Below, piece by piece: positions 24,128 through 36,674 of a stretch of 64,000 nucleotides of DNA. The DNA is from Paraphysomonas bandaiensis. Taxonomy: Eukaryota > Chrysophyceae. A program made the translations under genes and the position numbers. The first letter of the stretch is position 1. Every line of letters starts with the position of its first letter. The DNA lies in assembly GCA_965644295.1 (NCBI GenBank), contig CBFFRP010000431.1, forward strand, positions 186,001-250,000, written 5' to 3'. The notes under the pieces were generated by a model. That model saw only the letters and a list, made by a program, of their open reading frames with translations. It made no database searches and was not told the origin of the DNA.

Positions 24128-26084
24128 GCATGATAATGTTGTAGTCGTTTGCCTTTACTATATTATGTAGATACATAACAACTTTCTGGATGGATTGGAT
24201 GACGAAATCTTCATCTCTCGTTGGTCCGTAGGAGTCCCATTGGTGTCTGGAAGCTACATCTGTCATCCCGAGTATGTAACGGTTGCCAGTAATGATTGCC
24301 TCTGGTGCATGGGGTCCAGAAAAATCGGCTACTACTAGCTCCCCCAGCTCATTTGCTCTTCTTACACGCTTGAGCAGCATTTGTCTGATAGCGTGTCTAT
24401 GTTTTCGGCGATGAGATTTACCACTAGCACAACCATCACATAGGCCACCCGGTAAAGAAGTAGCATTCATCTCCGACTTCGTTAACTTAATACCCGTTAC
24501 TAATTTTGACTGTACAGCTTTCTGTATGAGTCCAATTGAAGAATGTGCCAATCTCTTATGTGCTAGAGTTGCGAGTGGGCCTGAAGCAGTTGAAGCAAGG
24601 TGGGATACGTCAATAGGAGTACCGAGGTCTGTTAACGGAATTTCATATAGGCCTCCAACTCTCTTACCCTTTGATAGCAGTATTTCATCTTTATATATCT
24701 CAACTGATTGGTTTCCGAACAAGATTTTATACCCTAGGTCATCTAATTGGCTGATGGACACGAGTGTCCTTGAAGCATGGTCCACGTGCTTGCACTTGGG
24801 GATAATACCAAGTCTTCCATGTCCTGAAGAGGTCATAGTCGATCCTGACTTAGCTGTTTGAATGTCGGTGAGGCATTCCTCATAATTGGTGATGTATCCG
24901 GCTTCAGGTGTAATGGAGACTGTGCAGCCAGAATCAAGGGTTCCCATTCCGGCTTCTTGATCAAAAACGAAGTTTGTTTCGTCGTTTGTTGGATATCCGA
25001 CTCCTCCGAAGTCTCGTCCTTTCTGTTGTAGTGGACCACTGTCTTCATAATCTGCAAACTGGTCGGATTCGTCGTTTTCAGTGCTCTGGTGGGTCTGGAA
25101 TCTAACTTTTTTGAATTTCCTACTGGTTGATTTGTTTCCAGAGGAACTCTTCATTTGTTGGATCCTTTCCCATGAGTGTTTGCATTCTGAAGCGATGTGT
25201 CCTTTTCCATCGCATCGGAAACACTTAATGTCCTTGTCAGCTCTCTTGTCATGTTTCGGTTTATTGGAACGGTTTCTGAAAGATGTCCCCTTTTTGCGTT
25301 TAGAATTCACTTTATTTCGGGAAAATGGGGGTTTTGAGGCTGCAAGCTGAATACTGTCGGTTTTTGATTCTTCGTTGCTTGACAAGAGCATTCCAACAGA
25401 CGAGCTTCCTAATCCGCGTAGTCTGCGTATGAGTGTTTTGTAGTCATCGATAGGGTGCATCTGCAGGTTGATTGCCAGTTCACGATACGTCATATTTTCT
25501 TTGGATACCAGGCCTTGTCGAATGCGTGAGATGAGATCTTGGTCACTTATCCGATGACCATAATTAATCAGCTTGTTTCGGAGCTTTTCGACAGCGTCAA
25601 GAAAGTTGATTATCGACTGACCTTTTTTGATTTTTATGCTCTGAAACTGGCCAATCAGATCAGTGATGACGTCGTTAGTCGTTTTTTCTTTGAAGTGGTT
25701 GAGCAAGTCCGTCCAGGCGGTTTTACCGTCTCCATCGGGGACGTTCTCCAAAATCCCTTCAGCCTCTTCATTCTGACCAATGATAGAGCTTGCAATGACT
25801 GACCATAGGTAGTTATTACCTTCATCATAATATCGTTTCGCATCCTGATACTGTTCGAGTCGATACTGGTAGTCCTCGTCATCTGAGTTTTCTCCTGCTT
25901 CAGGCTCAATTGGATGATCGTTCTGTAGAGTATAAACGATCTTAGGCTTGCGATAGAACCATGCACGGCACTTCTTCTGCCACCTGGAGAAGTTCTTCGC
26001 ATCGAATTTTGGCATTGAGTCCTTTCGCTTGTCGGTTGTCGAATCCGAGTCGGTTGAGTCGTAACTTGTAACTTGAACTGACAT
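24090..26084 (-). pseudogene. Copia gag, protease and integrase start
   Basis: 664 residues from ATG at 26084. A gag region is followed by a CCHC zinc knuckle (CFRCDGKGHIASEC), a protease-like LDSGCT motif, the integrase zinc-binding H...H...C..C region (HKRLAHSS ... CDGCASGK) and the first integrase aspartate (VVADFSGP). The frame ends at 24090 just after the break near 24126-24130. The start codon lies within about 10 bp of the LTR, so the primer-binding site almost touches it. Confidence 0.93.
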
Positions 26085-26094
26085 CTCGCTACCA
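26081..26094 (-). other. Retrotransposon primer-binding site
   Basis: Immediately inside the 5' LTR the minus strand reads TGGTAGCGAGATG. TGGTAGC is the common complement of the 3' end of initiator tRNA-Met. The ATG of gag overlaps its end. Confidence 0.6.
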
Positions 26095-26359
26095 AATAAA
26101 GAATTGATCTTTATAATAGTAAAACAATGTTGTGATTATTAGAGTGTAAGTAATGAACACGATAGAGTGAAAATTATGAATAACAATATAGAACGTACTA
26201 TCATGCACAACGGAATAGTTAGAAGTGTAACTGATAATGACGACGTTATGATGACAATCACGTATCTTCGACAGATACTCTCTCTAATTCAGTTCATGGT
26301 TTATTTCATTGAATATTATAACTCACAGATACAATCATGTATTAAGCTGAATCCTAATA
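26095..26359 (-). repeat. 5' LTR of the Copia element
   Basis: 265 bp, the upstream LTR in the element's orientation, the same as 20620-20884. Followed on the right by the target duplication TATAG. Confidence 0.93.
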
Positions 26360-26364
26360 TATAG

Positions 26365-26790
26365 CCTCACGTTGTAATAGCTTACGTTCAGCTAATTGTA
26401 TGACATATGTTAATGATACAGCTGATAGCGGGAATTTTACCCAACGTAGCTATAAATTCCCGAAGAGGATTTTTTTCGTTTTCTTTCAGTTTATTTCCCT
26501 TCGCCCTAAGATATAGATAGCGCATAGCTACTGAATAAAGGCTCCATTGGAATTATTTTATTAATTCTATTGGTTACATTCATTTCTGTTTCAATAGAGT
26601 GGAGGTGAGTGAAACAGATATCTAAACACAAATCACTTGCTACTGATTCTCAAATTCGGATATAAACACACACCCTATTGCTGCCTCGATACCTCATCCG
26701 AACAACTCAGCATTTCTAACTACCACAATACGTATATTTATTCCCAAAAACACAAAGACACAAGCCTATATGAAATATTACACCAACGTA
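26365..26790. other. Intergenic spacer
   Basis: Between the Copia element and the 3' end of the ORC1/CDC6-type gene. Nothing recognised. Confidence 0.6.
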
Positions 26791-29700
26791 TCATTCACTG
26801 TTTCTTCTTTTGATGGAATTTTGGATCTCCTTCACAGCTAGCACACCTAAATCGTCAAAGCAATCGTCCATTAAGTCTTGAGCGGATATCCCTATAGACA
26901 AGAATGGTTCTTGAGGATATTTCATAAGAACCCTCAGGTCTCCTGCCCCCTTTCGACTGCAGGCTTTTGAGGTATGAACAAGTCCAGCTTCAACGAGATG
27001 TTGACAGCTATCACAGACGCTGGCCATATCAGCGCGATCAATCCTCATCTGCTCCAGGTGTGTGTTCACCGCATCTTGCATCTGCTCCAGAGAAAAACAC
27101 TGGCCAATACCAAATTGTAAAACTAGGGCCACCAGGACGTTGCGGGAAGAAGAAGGAAGACCAGAAAACTGTCCACCCAGCTTCCTTGAAGCCCCTGAAC
27201 TATACTCCTTTTTGCACTGGTTCACGATCCGTATGTCAACAATGCTGCGGGTGGCCTCCTCAAACACAGCCGCCGTATCTACAACACCATACGTGTAATA
27301 AGGTGAAACGTAAAATAGAAGAAGTCTTACCCTCAGTACGCGCACATTTATCTTCCAGAGCTTGCACAGCCCTATCCAAACATGAGGCAGCGAGGGCCGT
27401 CATTGATCTTATATCCGCTGCATAAAATGTGTCAGATACTTATCCGGAAACACCACAATATTATAATCTACCATTATTGCTAACAGTCATAGCAATCATG
27501 CGCACTGCCTTTTCATCGAAGAGGCCATCTGTAAGACACTTGAGGATTCCTTCGATTGCAGTAGTACTGTAGACTTCAAACACGAACTCGGTGCTGTAGG
27601 AATACGAGTCTTCAAAGCTATTGGCCAGGCCGATCAGGATAAAGTTAGAGTGATCTGATTTGGCGGCTTGCAACAGTGTGGAGTGAAGGCTCTTTGATAT
27701 TGCATCCACCTCATCAATAACAATGATATGCATTTCGCTGAGCGAGCTCAGTCGCCGACTTTTGCTGGCGCTCCTGGGTGGTTGCTTAACAAGCTTATCA
27801 GTCAAAAAAGTCTTAGCTTGCTCTTCACTGGCACACTCCTCACCGAAGAGCTTCGCAAATTCTCTGAATCCATCTTGGTGGGTCTTACCGTTGGTCCATA
27901 TCATCGAGAAAGATGGAACCTCTCCGACCTCAGCGTCCTTTTGAAGAGCACGAAGAACATGTTTAGTTACCAGGGTCTTCCCCTGTCCAGATTGTCCCAT
28001 GACTCTTATAGAACCACCAGTTTTGTCTTCTAGATACTGAGCAATTGTCGTATGCATGTCCCTGTATTCTTCGTCACGACCACATACAGATGAGGGGAAG
28101 TGGGAGGGTTGGAGCTTAGTGCGCACACGTGCAATCACGTCTCCTAGCACCTCGGGCGAAGCGGGGACGCTCTCCTTAACCGGTAAGCTCACGTTTGTGC
28201 TATCAGTTCTCGTAAAACTGCAGGTACGTTTCACGGAGATATCTACAGTATTGTCAGGGGATTCTACCGCCTTGCGCTTTGAGGCAGAACGAGTTGTCGG
28301 CTTAGTCCCTGATCCCTCATTTTCAAAACTCTTTCGTCCACGGACAGAAGGAGATTGGCGAGGCGTTTTTTGACTACTGACAATAGATGATTGTTCTTCT
28401 GCGTCTTCATCTTCGTCAGAGGCATCTAATTCCTCCTGATTGCAGACAGTACTACCAAAAGGCATACTCGGTACATCATCCTCATACTCTAAGTCACTGA
28501 CCATACTTTCTCCGTCAAAGTTTTCAACGAACCCGTAGTGATTGTCGCTATTGTACAAGCTTTGTCGAGGAAGCTTAGTAGATACAAGGCCATCCTCGCA
28601 ACCATCTTGGGTTAGTTCCATGACATCACTCTCGTCGTGTTCTTCGGCAAGATAGTCATTATCGTCATCGAAGTCATCGTTGGGACGATACGTGGCTCGA
28701 TTTACAAGAGTGTCGAAATGCAATCCACGGGCCTGAAATTGACCCTTGATATAAGCAAGCACAGCTTCCTCGCCGACAAAATAATCTGATCCTTCCTTGA
28801 AGTCCCCAATGCTCTTCGTACTGATTCCCTCTGCCCCGGGACGGTAAAACACCTGATGTGCTCCAAGGTATTTATAGCTCCACTTAAAAGGAGTCAAAAC
28901 TCCCCATACCTCGCAGAAACGAGTGAGGTTGAGACGAGGTCGCCAGTGAGAAGCTGCTCTGACGAGGTCAGTAACTTCTCGGCTACACGATGGATCAAGA
29001 GGAGGAACTGGGTCGTTCGGTAGATCATTCAACACTTGACTTAGCGTCACAAAGTCAGATGAGTTGATCTCGTATTCTGCTGTCTTAGATGGAGCATCTC
29101 GGGGAATTTTGTTAGTGCTGCTAGATTTCGTAGTCTTGGCTTTCTTCTGACGGACAGGTCCAGTGGGGACGGGAAAAGAGCTGTCAACTGAACTTTTCGC
29201 TGGAACAGAGTTTTTTGCAGAACGGACACCGCGTGACGATGTATTAGAAATACTAGTAGACCTCCTTGAGCGCCCATTAGAAGAAAGCATTATTATCTCT
29301 TCATCACTGCACTGTTTATTCCCGAATCTCTGAAGGTAGTCGACAATACTTTCGTTTTCGATAAAGTAGTCACGGCACAACATCATCATACTCTGATCAT
29401 AGTTTCCTCCATTTTTGTGATACATTTCTACACCCCACGGTGGCAAAGTTACCAAGTCCCTGAGAGGCCAGTAGGGGGCTACCGTCTGCACGTGAAACTG
29501 CCATCCGAGGGGATCGAGGTACGGCAAGATCTGAGTAAATAAACTGGTGTCTCCGGGATCAATGAAAATTTTCTTGATTTCTCCCTCGGCCCCTTCATCT
29601 GACAAATGGGGGTAGGGATCTACCCAAGGCTCTTCTTGTTTCTGTTCCGCCTTGGTCGCTGCTGCAGCGCGCTTCTTTCCCACGCCCGCTGATGTTGAGG

Positions 29701-32700
29701 TGACAGAAGTGGAATCCTCTTCCTGCTTTTTGGATCGTGCGCGTGCTCTGCTAGTGACTGAAGCCAAAGAGGCAGATGCCACAGATTGTGTGTCCGTTGC
29801 AGTCGTGGCTCTCTCGCGCCCTCTAACCTTGCCACGCTGAGAGTCAATGAGTGCACGCTCCGACTTATGCACGCCGTACTGGCAGACGTACTGGACCACC
29901 TCATCAGCATCCGTGAAGTAGTCGTACATACGGACCATCTTCTCCCCGGATTGCATCTTATGTACTCCCCACGGCGACAAGATAACGTAGTCAACACCAT
30001 ACTCACTAAATTTGACCCGAACATGCTTCTTCCATCCCAATTTTTCAACTAGTAGATCCAGTACATCAGATTTGACATATTTAGCCTTGGCATTATTGTG
30101 AATATAGTTCAATATTTTGCCCTCAACACGATACGACTCCAAGACGTGACCTTCAGAATCCACCTCAGGAATAGGAACAAGAGGGAGAGCCCCGTTATGC
30201 TCCTTAAATTTATTTCCTTTGTCAGATTTCTTGTTGTACGATGCTTTATCTGCTGGTTTGTTGGCAAAAATCTAATATATTACACATCAGTACAATGAAA
30301 GTTCACGACGAAGGGAGTGTACCTGCAGGTACTTTACCACGCACTGCTGATGAAGAAAGTAGTCCTTGTTGCATACCATACGAGACCAGTCATCCAGGGA
30401 CAGGTCCTTGTCTGTCCACCCTGGCAAAACGGCCCGGTCAACACGAACATCACCAGTAAATGCGGTAATTGGCATGTTCACCACGCGCCATCCAGACGCC
30501 TGCAAAATTGGAAATACATCCTGGAAAATGTCCAGCGGTGTAGTATCCTTCGAATCTCGGTTCAGTATATGGGAAAGGGCATCTTCTCGGGTGTAATCCA
30601 CTCGCAGGGGAGATACTCCACCCTTCTCAATGTCAATGGGTAGAGCGTTGTGAAAGCTCGTGATATACTGTAAGGCATCGTCGAGACTCCAGAAAATGTC
30701 GAGTCCAGGTACTAAGCCTTCTATATACGATACAAATCATTCATATTCATTGAATAATACACAGTTACATACTATTTCGTTTGATCCGCAGGTCAACACC
30801 AGAGTAGTCCCAATTAGGCTGGTAGGATTTCTCAGTATGCCACCAATCCTTAGTATTCGTGTCGTTCACACCAACACGCCACTCGAGATCCTCAAATTTC
30901 TTCTCTAAGACTGGAACATCCTTCTCTGGGATGACAAAGCTAACACCCTTGTCGCCACAAGGGTGGCTCCAGTCACGACGTTCACACTTTTCAGCGTAGT
31001 CACACAAAAACTCTACAACACGTTCTTCTTTATTGAGATCTTCTTCCTCCTGGTCTGCAATATTATGCTCGGCAGGAAGCCTAGAATTATACAGGTCAGA
31101 AAACATGTTGCCCTAGATACAGAGAAAATCTCACGTAAACACTGTGCGCAATTTCATCAAGCTCTCTGTCGTGCCGGAGGCGATGGTGTCAGCGTAGAGG
31201 TACGCAGGGTCGGACCAAAGAAATGAACGCACTTGGGATAGAGATAGGCTTTTCAGTTCCTTCATTTCCGGGGTCACAAACAGGTGCCCCCTGGGGTAGC
31301 TGAACTTATTCCGGGCGGCATTGGATACCCACCCCTGTGTTTCAAGAGTCTCTACAAGTGCAGCATCCTCCTGCATGGCATAAGGATAGCGCAAGACGAA
31401 CTTGTGTAATGCTACACGAGAAAAAAACAAGTGCACGCCGCGATCCTCGTGATGGCTAATTCCGGCCTGAATGTCCCGCTTCAGTAGATATCCTTTCTCC
31501 GACACAGGAAAAAGATACTTGGCCCTTAAACTGTCTCCGATATACTCTTTTCGCCATCCAAGGGCGGAAAGTCGCGACCATATTGCAGCAAAGTCTTGTA
31601 TTATGCAAGGGTTACGCTTCATGTGTCTCACAAAGCTAGGACGGGAGGGGAAGTATTCAACATACTAAATGACGAAGATTACATTTACATGGACAACAAA
31701 GCAGTAATGGTGGTACCTCGATGCCCTTCCTGTATCTTCCATGCGGAATGATGTAGACCTGATTATCCTTTGTATTAAGTGTTGCATCATTTCCATATTC
31801 CATACGGAACCCCAACACTCTTCTCATATAGTCCCAGCAATCATCAAGTTTCTGACACATCCTGTGCGACATATAAGCTAAGAGGTGCAATACGGACATA
31901 TTGCGAAGACAACTACGGTTTGACAACGACACTTACTCTCTGTCTTCCTCTTTACACTTTGGAGGTGTGTGAGGTGGAGGCACATGCAGAATACCAGCAC
32001 TACAACTGTTACTGCTACTATTAGTGGAAAAGTTCGAGGATGAACGTGCCCGTTTAATGACCTCGACATCCGCCTATATTTGAAACAATAAAAAACAATA
32101 CTATCAATAAGACAATGCAATATAAAGTCTGCTACACATTTAAGTTCTTAAATAAAAGAAACATTGTCACCTCTTGTTGCTGCTCGTGTGTTTCAGCAAA
32201 CACGGCGAGGTTCTTTTCCCCAGCGCTAATTGCAGGGGGTACCTCTCCTTGGGAAGCTATATGAGGGGTCTTATATGGCGCACTTTTAGCAGATCGATCC
32301 TGTTGCTTGCGCTTTGCTCGTTGCTGCTCAACACTAACAGCAGGAGTAAATCCTTTGTTTGTCCCATTTTGCAATTGAGTTTGAAGAACTGCAGGAGCAT
32401 CTTCATTGCAACTGTGATACTCCTCGTCCTCATCATCCCAAATGCTACATAACTCAGACTTCACAAGAGATTTCACACTCCGAATATGAAAATATAAATC
32501 TTCCATACGAACAACTAATGTATGACCATCAATAACATCAGATGATGATGGAGATGTCTGATTATCTCTCCAATAGAAATGACATTGTCCTTGTTGGGGT
32601 TTAACTCTTGCCTATACATACATACATACATTGTAAGATCAACACTACATACATATATATACATACATCAGGAAACTCATAGAAGTTCTCTGGTCCATAT

Positions 32701-32801
32701 GTATCAATTAAATCTTTTGCTAATTCCCTATAATTAAAATAGGCATAGCCATCTTGATATACACCATTCTCTAACTTGCATATAGCAAGACACTTCTTCA
32801 T
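26791..32801 (-). CDS. ORC1/CDC6-type AAA+ replication protein with repeat array
   Basis: Ten exons (32667-32801, 32171-32611, 31937-32073, 31717-31861, 31135-31664, 30773-31080, 30323-30720, 27472-30271, 27331-27417, 26791-27278) give 1,822 residues. The C-terminal third is an ORC1/CDC6 AAA+ ATPase: VCGRDEEY, Walker A GQSGQGKT (about 1,460), Walker B IIVIDEVDA (about 1,550), sensor 1 GLAN, and a winged helix from about 1,680 (VLVALVLQFGIGQ ... SLEQM). It should bind ATP at origins and help load MCM helicase. The first 1,300 residues hold about seven or eight divergent copies of one domain: a GW or LGW, then a Y/LP stretch, then DYF or similar and a helix ending V..Y+. Linkers are Ser/Lys-rich and acidic. 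ORC1 versus CDC6 cannot be settled here. No BAH domain is obvious. Confidence 0.85.
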
Positions 32802-33521
32802 ATAAGTATCTTGTGATTTGATGAGTGTTATGGTTTAGTGTAATGTAGAGAGAGTTGTATATAATCAAGTGGTTATATATAGAAATATAGTAGTCTCTAA
32901 GAGTGGATCATAATCATGAAGTAGAGTATGCCAATGTGGTCGTTGCTCTGTGAGATACTCTGTATATATATATATCTGTAGAGGTGTGTATGTGTAGGTA
33001 GAAATATGAAGTGCTTTGAAATTCAAACATATTGAAAAGTAAATCTTCAAAAGTCAAAAGTGAAAAAAAAATAGCCCGCAGACCATGTACAGTATGTACG
33101 TATATGGGTAGGTAGGTATGTAGGTATACATAGTGTACTGCTGTACGTACTTTGTATTGTATATGTACAATGTATACCCCGGTCTACTCTGTATACAAAA
33201 ACAGTAATATTTTGACCAAAATTATGTTGTTTTTACAAAATTTACAATTGTACCACTCGATATCTACAGTATGAATACATACACTACATTTAGGAGATAT
33301 TCAAATATATATAAAAATATTGCCTTGTGACAAAATCAAAAATCGAATTCTGAATTCAAGATTTAAACATTGACATCTACACATACTCACATCATCTCTA
33401 TGGCACATCTTGTCCACATGACATATTCACACATTCTAAAACATCATTTTACTTCATAATTGATTCTATTCAATGTCTTCTAAAGTATAAAAGAAGGATA
33501 TTGAGTATCATATCATTCACA
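32802..33521. promoter_or_regulatory. Divergent intergenic region, ORC1/CDC6 / RING gene
   Basis: 720 bp between divergent start codons. A one-base variant of the recurrent 12-mer, TGTACTGCTGTA, lies at 33134-33145 within a run of TACGTA/GTATAC-like palindromes. T- and A-rich tracts follow. No ORF of substance. Confidence 0.45.
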
Positions 33522-34773
33522 ATGGATTCAATCACTAATAAACGATCAAATCCTAAACTACAGTAAGATCCTTATATATATCCCCCTCTTATCATATAAT
33601 AATAATATACAGGACTGTACGAGAGTTATTACAACAATTACAAGCATTTATTATCAAGTGGAAAGCATACTATCGTTCAATGCATCCTAATGGAAAACCT
33701 AAGAGTGGAAACGTACCTCTCACTCTTGTTAAATACACAGATGATATATCACAAGAGCTGTGTGACTTCATTGGTATTTATATTTGTAGAAATAAAACTC
33801 GTCGATATTTTCTTGAGGGAGAATGTGGAATATCTTTTTTATATTCTGGGGAGAGTAGGCAAATGAATTTACAGTTCGAGGGGGATGGTATTGCACGGGA
33901 GTCTGACCTTGATTTTAGTAAGTTCCAAGAACCTCTCTTTGCTTTAGACCTGCCATGGGATGATGCGCTGAAAATAACACAGCGAAGCCCCAAGAATGAG
34001 GAGTGTTGCACTATATGCATGGAGGTGCGTTGCCGTTTTCTCTCGCCCACTTATCTAACAATTGCTGCTTTGTTCTATAGCATATTACCAATCGTGCTGG
34101 AACAGATTGCTGTACGCACTCCTTTTGTTTGGAGTGTATTATGCGGTGGTGTGATGTCACCAATACTTGCCCGATATGCAAGCGTGTGATATCGAGGTTG
34201 ACATGTGCTGGCCCTGTGAAAACCTCAGGACAGAAAAGGCGAAGAGGACAACGGGTATTTCCTATCAATGCTGGACGCAGAGAACGTAATGAAAATTCTG
34301 AGATTGAGCTTGGTGCAAATTATACCCGTGATCCTGAAGCACTATATGAGCTCTTTCATAACGACAGTGTGCTTGAGACTGTTCTTGCACAGCTGCATGG
34401 ACTGAACCATGGGCAAATGTATGACGCGGTGCGGTCGACCCTCTATCGTTCACTTCTAGATATTCAAGGCCTTGTACCAAATAGTTCAAGAACATGGAGG
34501 CTTTATAGGGGAGAGTGTATATGGTATGAACCCTATAGCTCTGGAATCTCGTCCGTAACTGATGGGGGTGCCACGGGCGTTTCTGACAGCTTAACTTTCC
34601 CATCCGAAGCATCTGACGATTTAGGTACTGCAACGGACAGCAGCATTACAGACAGTGATGTAACAGATACTGAAGATGGTGCAGTTGCCGATGAGTCTAC
34701 TTCCTCTGGTGTAGAACAGGGACGTGTTTCCACTCGACGTAGAAGGTCACCTAGGAGGTATCAGGCCGTGTGA
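33522..34773 (+). CDS. RING-finger protein, probable E3 ubiquitin ligase
   Basis: Three exons (33522-33562, 33613-34024, 34081-34773) give 381 residues. The C3HC4 RING is built across intron 2: Cys146 and Cys149 (CTICME), then Cys162, His164, Cys167 and Cys170 (CTHSFCLEC), then Cys181 and Cys184 (CPIC). RING domains of this spacing recruit ubiquitin-loaded E2 enzymes. The N-terminal 140 residues are unrecognised and carry a helix (VRELLQQLQAFIIKW). After the RING a basic segment (KRRRGQR) may aid nuclear entry. The C-terminus is Ser/Thr/Asp-rich and ends RRRRSPRRYQAV. No membrane segment is seen. The first intron (50 nt) and second (56 nt) have good borders and matching phase. Confidence 0.88.
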
Positions 34774-35599
34774 CAACTTCGTCGAGAGTATTCTGGTTTT
34801 TCTATTCCTTGAAAGTGTCGTCATGTTGTGGTGGAACGAAGGAGTATGCTCGGTATGAAAGGCTAGATATATTGATTCAAATGTTAGACTTGTAGAGTTA
34901 GTGAATAGTTGTGAGTTTCCTGTTTTGTGTTAGAATAGTTATCACTTCTTTTCTGTTTTATCGGCACTCAGACACGTGTCGCTGTTCGCCTGTTGATATT
35001 GTCAGCCACTAATCGTACCTTTCTAATAGAAGTAACTTAAATCCTTTTATAGTTGTTACAATAGACGTTCAACTAGGTAGTAATATATATATGCTGACCA
35101 CAAATATAAAACACGAGTAAGAGCGGTAAGTGGTATGTGGTAAGTAGAGTTGTTAACGGGATGTCGCTCAAAGATGGTAGCAGCGTCCTTATATAAAGGC
35201 TCCATGTAGCCTTATGATATCGACTGGCTGTACTAAAAGTCTGAATCGAAAAAATACTGATGTGTTGCACACCTTTTACCGTGTCATTAGGTGCTACCGA
35301 GAAATAGTAGTCAATGTAATCAAGTAGTACAGTAGTACTATAGTGCCCCTGCGCCACTGCCCACTGCATACAAATACCAGGGCTGCGTAACAATAAATAG
35401 GTTTACAATTAATTGCAATTATTGAATTTGGGACAGCAAATAATAAATTGGAATGTTTTTAATATCATTATTTCAGTGCTTATATTAGTTACTACACGTA
35501 ATCATAAGCGGTGCAAACTACATATAGCTAGTTAATAGTTAAAGGTTCAAAATTAGTGTAGAACCGTTAAAATGAGTTGATATGTTTCGGTGTGATGTA

Positions 35600-35770
35600 C
35601 AGTAGTGAATGTCTGATTATTAGCAATAGGCGTGTAAGAGTCAGAACTAATTTAGCATTACGATTATCTAACTGGTGCTTAACTCTGATATCCTACTCTT
35701 TAACGTTGTTACGAAAATTGTGTACGCGTCACCGCAAGCAACAAGGTGCAACCGCTTCGCTCTATCACTC
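35600..35770 (-). repeat. Dispersed repeat family B, reversed copy
   Basis: The reverse complement matches 9783-9967 in blocks (GGTTGCACCTTG, GCTTGCGG, GTAGGAT, CGCCTATTGCT, CAGACATTCACTACT) and also 45490-45600 (GTAGGATATCAGAGTTAAG and GCTAAATTAGTTCTGACTC). Confidence 0.65.
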
Positions 35771-35980
35771 AAAGCAAACGCAGTGAACAAGCTGAATGTT
35801 GATATATATATATATATTACAGTTGCTAAATTCAGGATTTTTGAGTTCTGAAGGTGAACAGCCCGGATGCTTGACTACAGCATGCAGCCCAATACCCCGG
35901 ATGTCCTCAAGGTAGGCCCGTTCCCGGATGCTTGTTTATTTGCCAAGGCCCTAAGACGTCTACAAAAGTGACACTACTCA

Positions 35981-36131
35981 GTGTCCCTTCTATCACACAA
36001 GCATTTGACTATGTGTGTGCAGAGCAATATCTGCTGACTATATATATATGTCGCTCACTTTAGTTACCCGGAGAAATATCTCCGGTACTTATCCCCTAGA
36101 ACACCACGAAAAGGTGCGAGTCCGACATTAT
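35981..36131 (-). repeat. Dispersed repeat family A, reversed copy
   Basis: Reverse complement of the copy at 9020-9169. The hairpin CCGGAGA-AATA-TCTCCGG is at 36068-36085. GGTGCGAGTCC at about 36112-36122 resembles a Pol III B-box, which would fit a tRNA-derived SINE, but no convincing A-box or tRNA fold was found. Confidence 0.7.
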
Positions 36132-36674
36132 TGAGGGCTATTAAGCTCATTTATAATTAATACTGTTTTCAACTACTGTATTCGTCTATAATTTTAATGT
36201 TTTAATAACCTTAAAACACAGTATTTAATTACTTAATGATAAAAGATAAGAAGGTATCTTTTCAATTAAGGACGGTACAAAATATTTACAAAAAGTAAGC
36301 AGAAATCAATAAATGAAAGCGCAATTTGATGTCACAGAAATTCTTCTTACAGCGAAGTGAATACTAATGCGTTTACTCAGTGCAACCAATAGCTTCGACG
36401 AAATATATAGCATATTATATAGAAGCTTCTAATTATTACGACTTCTCATTGAAAAAAATACATCGCCAACATTAACGTGGGCAATTGTGTTTGGTATCAT
36501 ATCCAGAAAAAAATATAATAGTACAACTGACACAGTACTGTACATATCAGGATACACAGTAAACCCAATACGGGGCATCTATAGGAAACACTACAAAGTA
36601 ATAGTTTTAACGATTCATATGGTACATCTGAGATAGATGACTAAAAATAATTCAGCAAACACAAAAAAACGTAA

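Larger units (their letters stand above)
20615..26364 (-). mobile_element. Ty1/Copia LTR retrotransposon
   Basis: The element occupies 20620-26359 on the minus strand, bounded by identical 265-bp LTRs and by the 5-bp target duplication TATAG (20615-20619 and 26360-26364). Internal order on minus is primer-binding site, gag, protease, integrase, reverse transcriptase, RNase H. Integrase before reverse transcriptase is the Copia order. No difference between the LTRs is seen by eye, so insertion is recent. The coding region is interrupted by one frame break inside integrase, so this copy looks defective unless the break is a sequencing error. Confidence 0.96.
34774..36674. other. 1.9-kb intergenic region rich in dispersed repeats
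   Basis: No gene seen. It contains family B at 35600-35770 and family A at 35981-36131, both reversed relative to the 9-10 kb copies. Between them (35860-35935) CCCGGATG occurs three times, twice as CCCGGATGCTTG. Both families reappear here in the inverted order of 9.0-9.97 kb. Confidence 0.55.

Noticed and set aside
36105-36125. tRNA gene suggested by a B-box-like GGTGCGAGTCC
   Set aside because: No cloverleaf or A-box could be built. Kept only as a hint that repeat family A might be SINE-derived.
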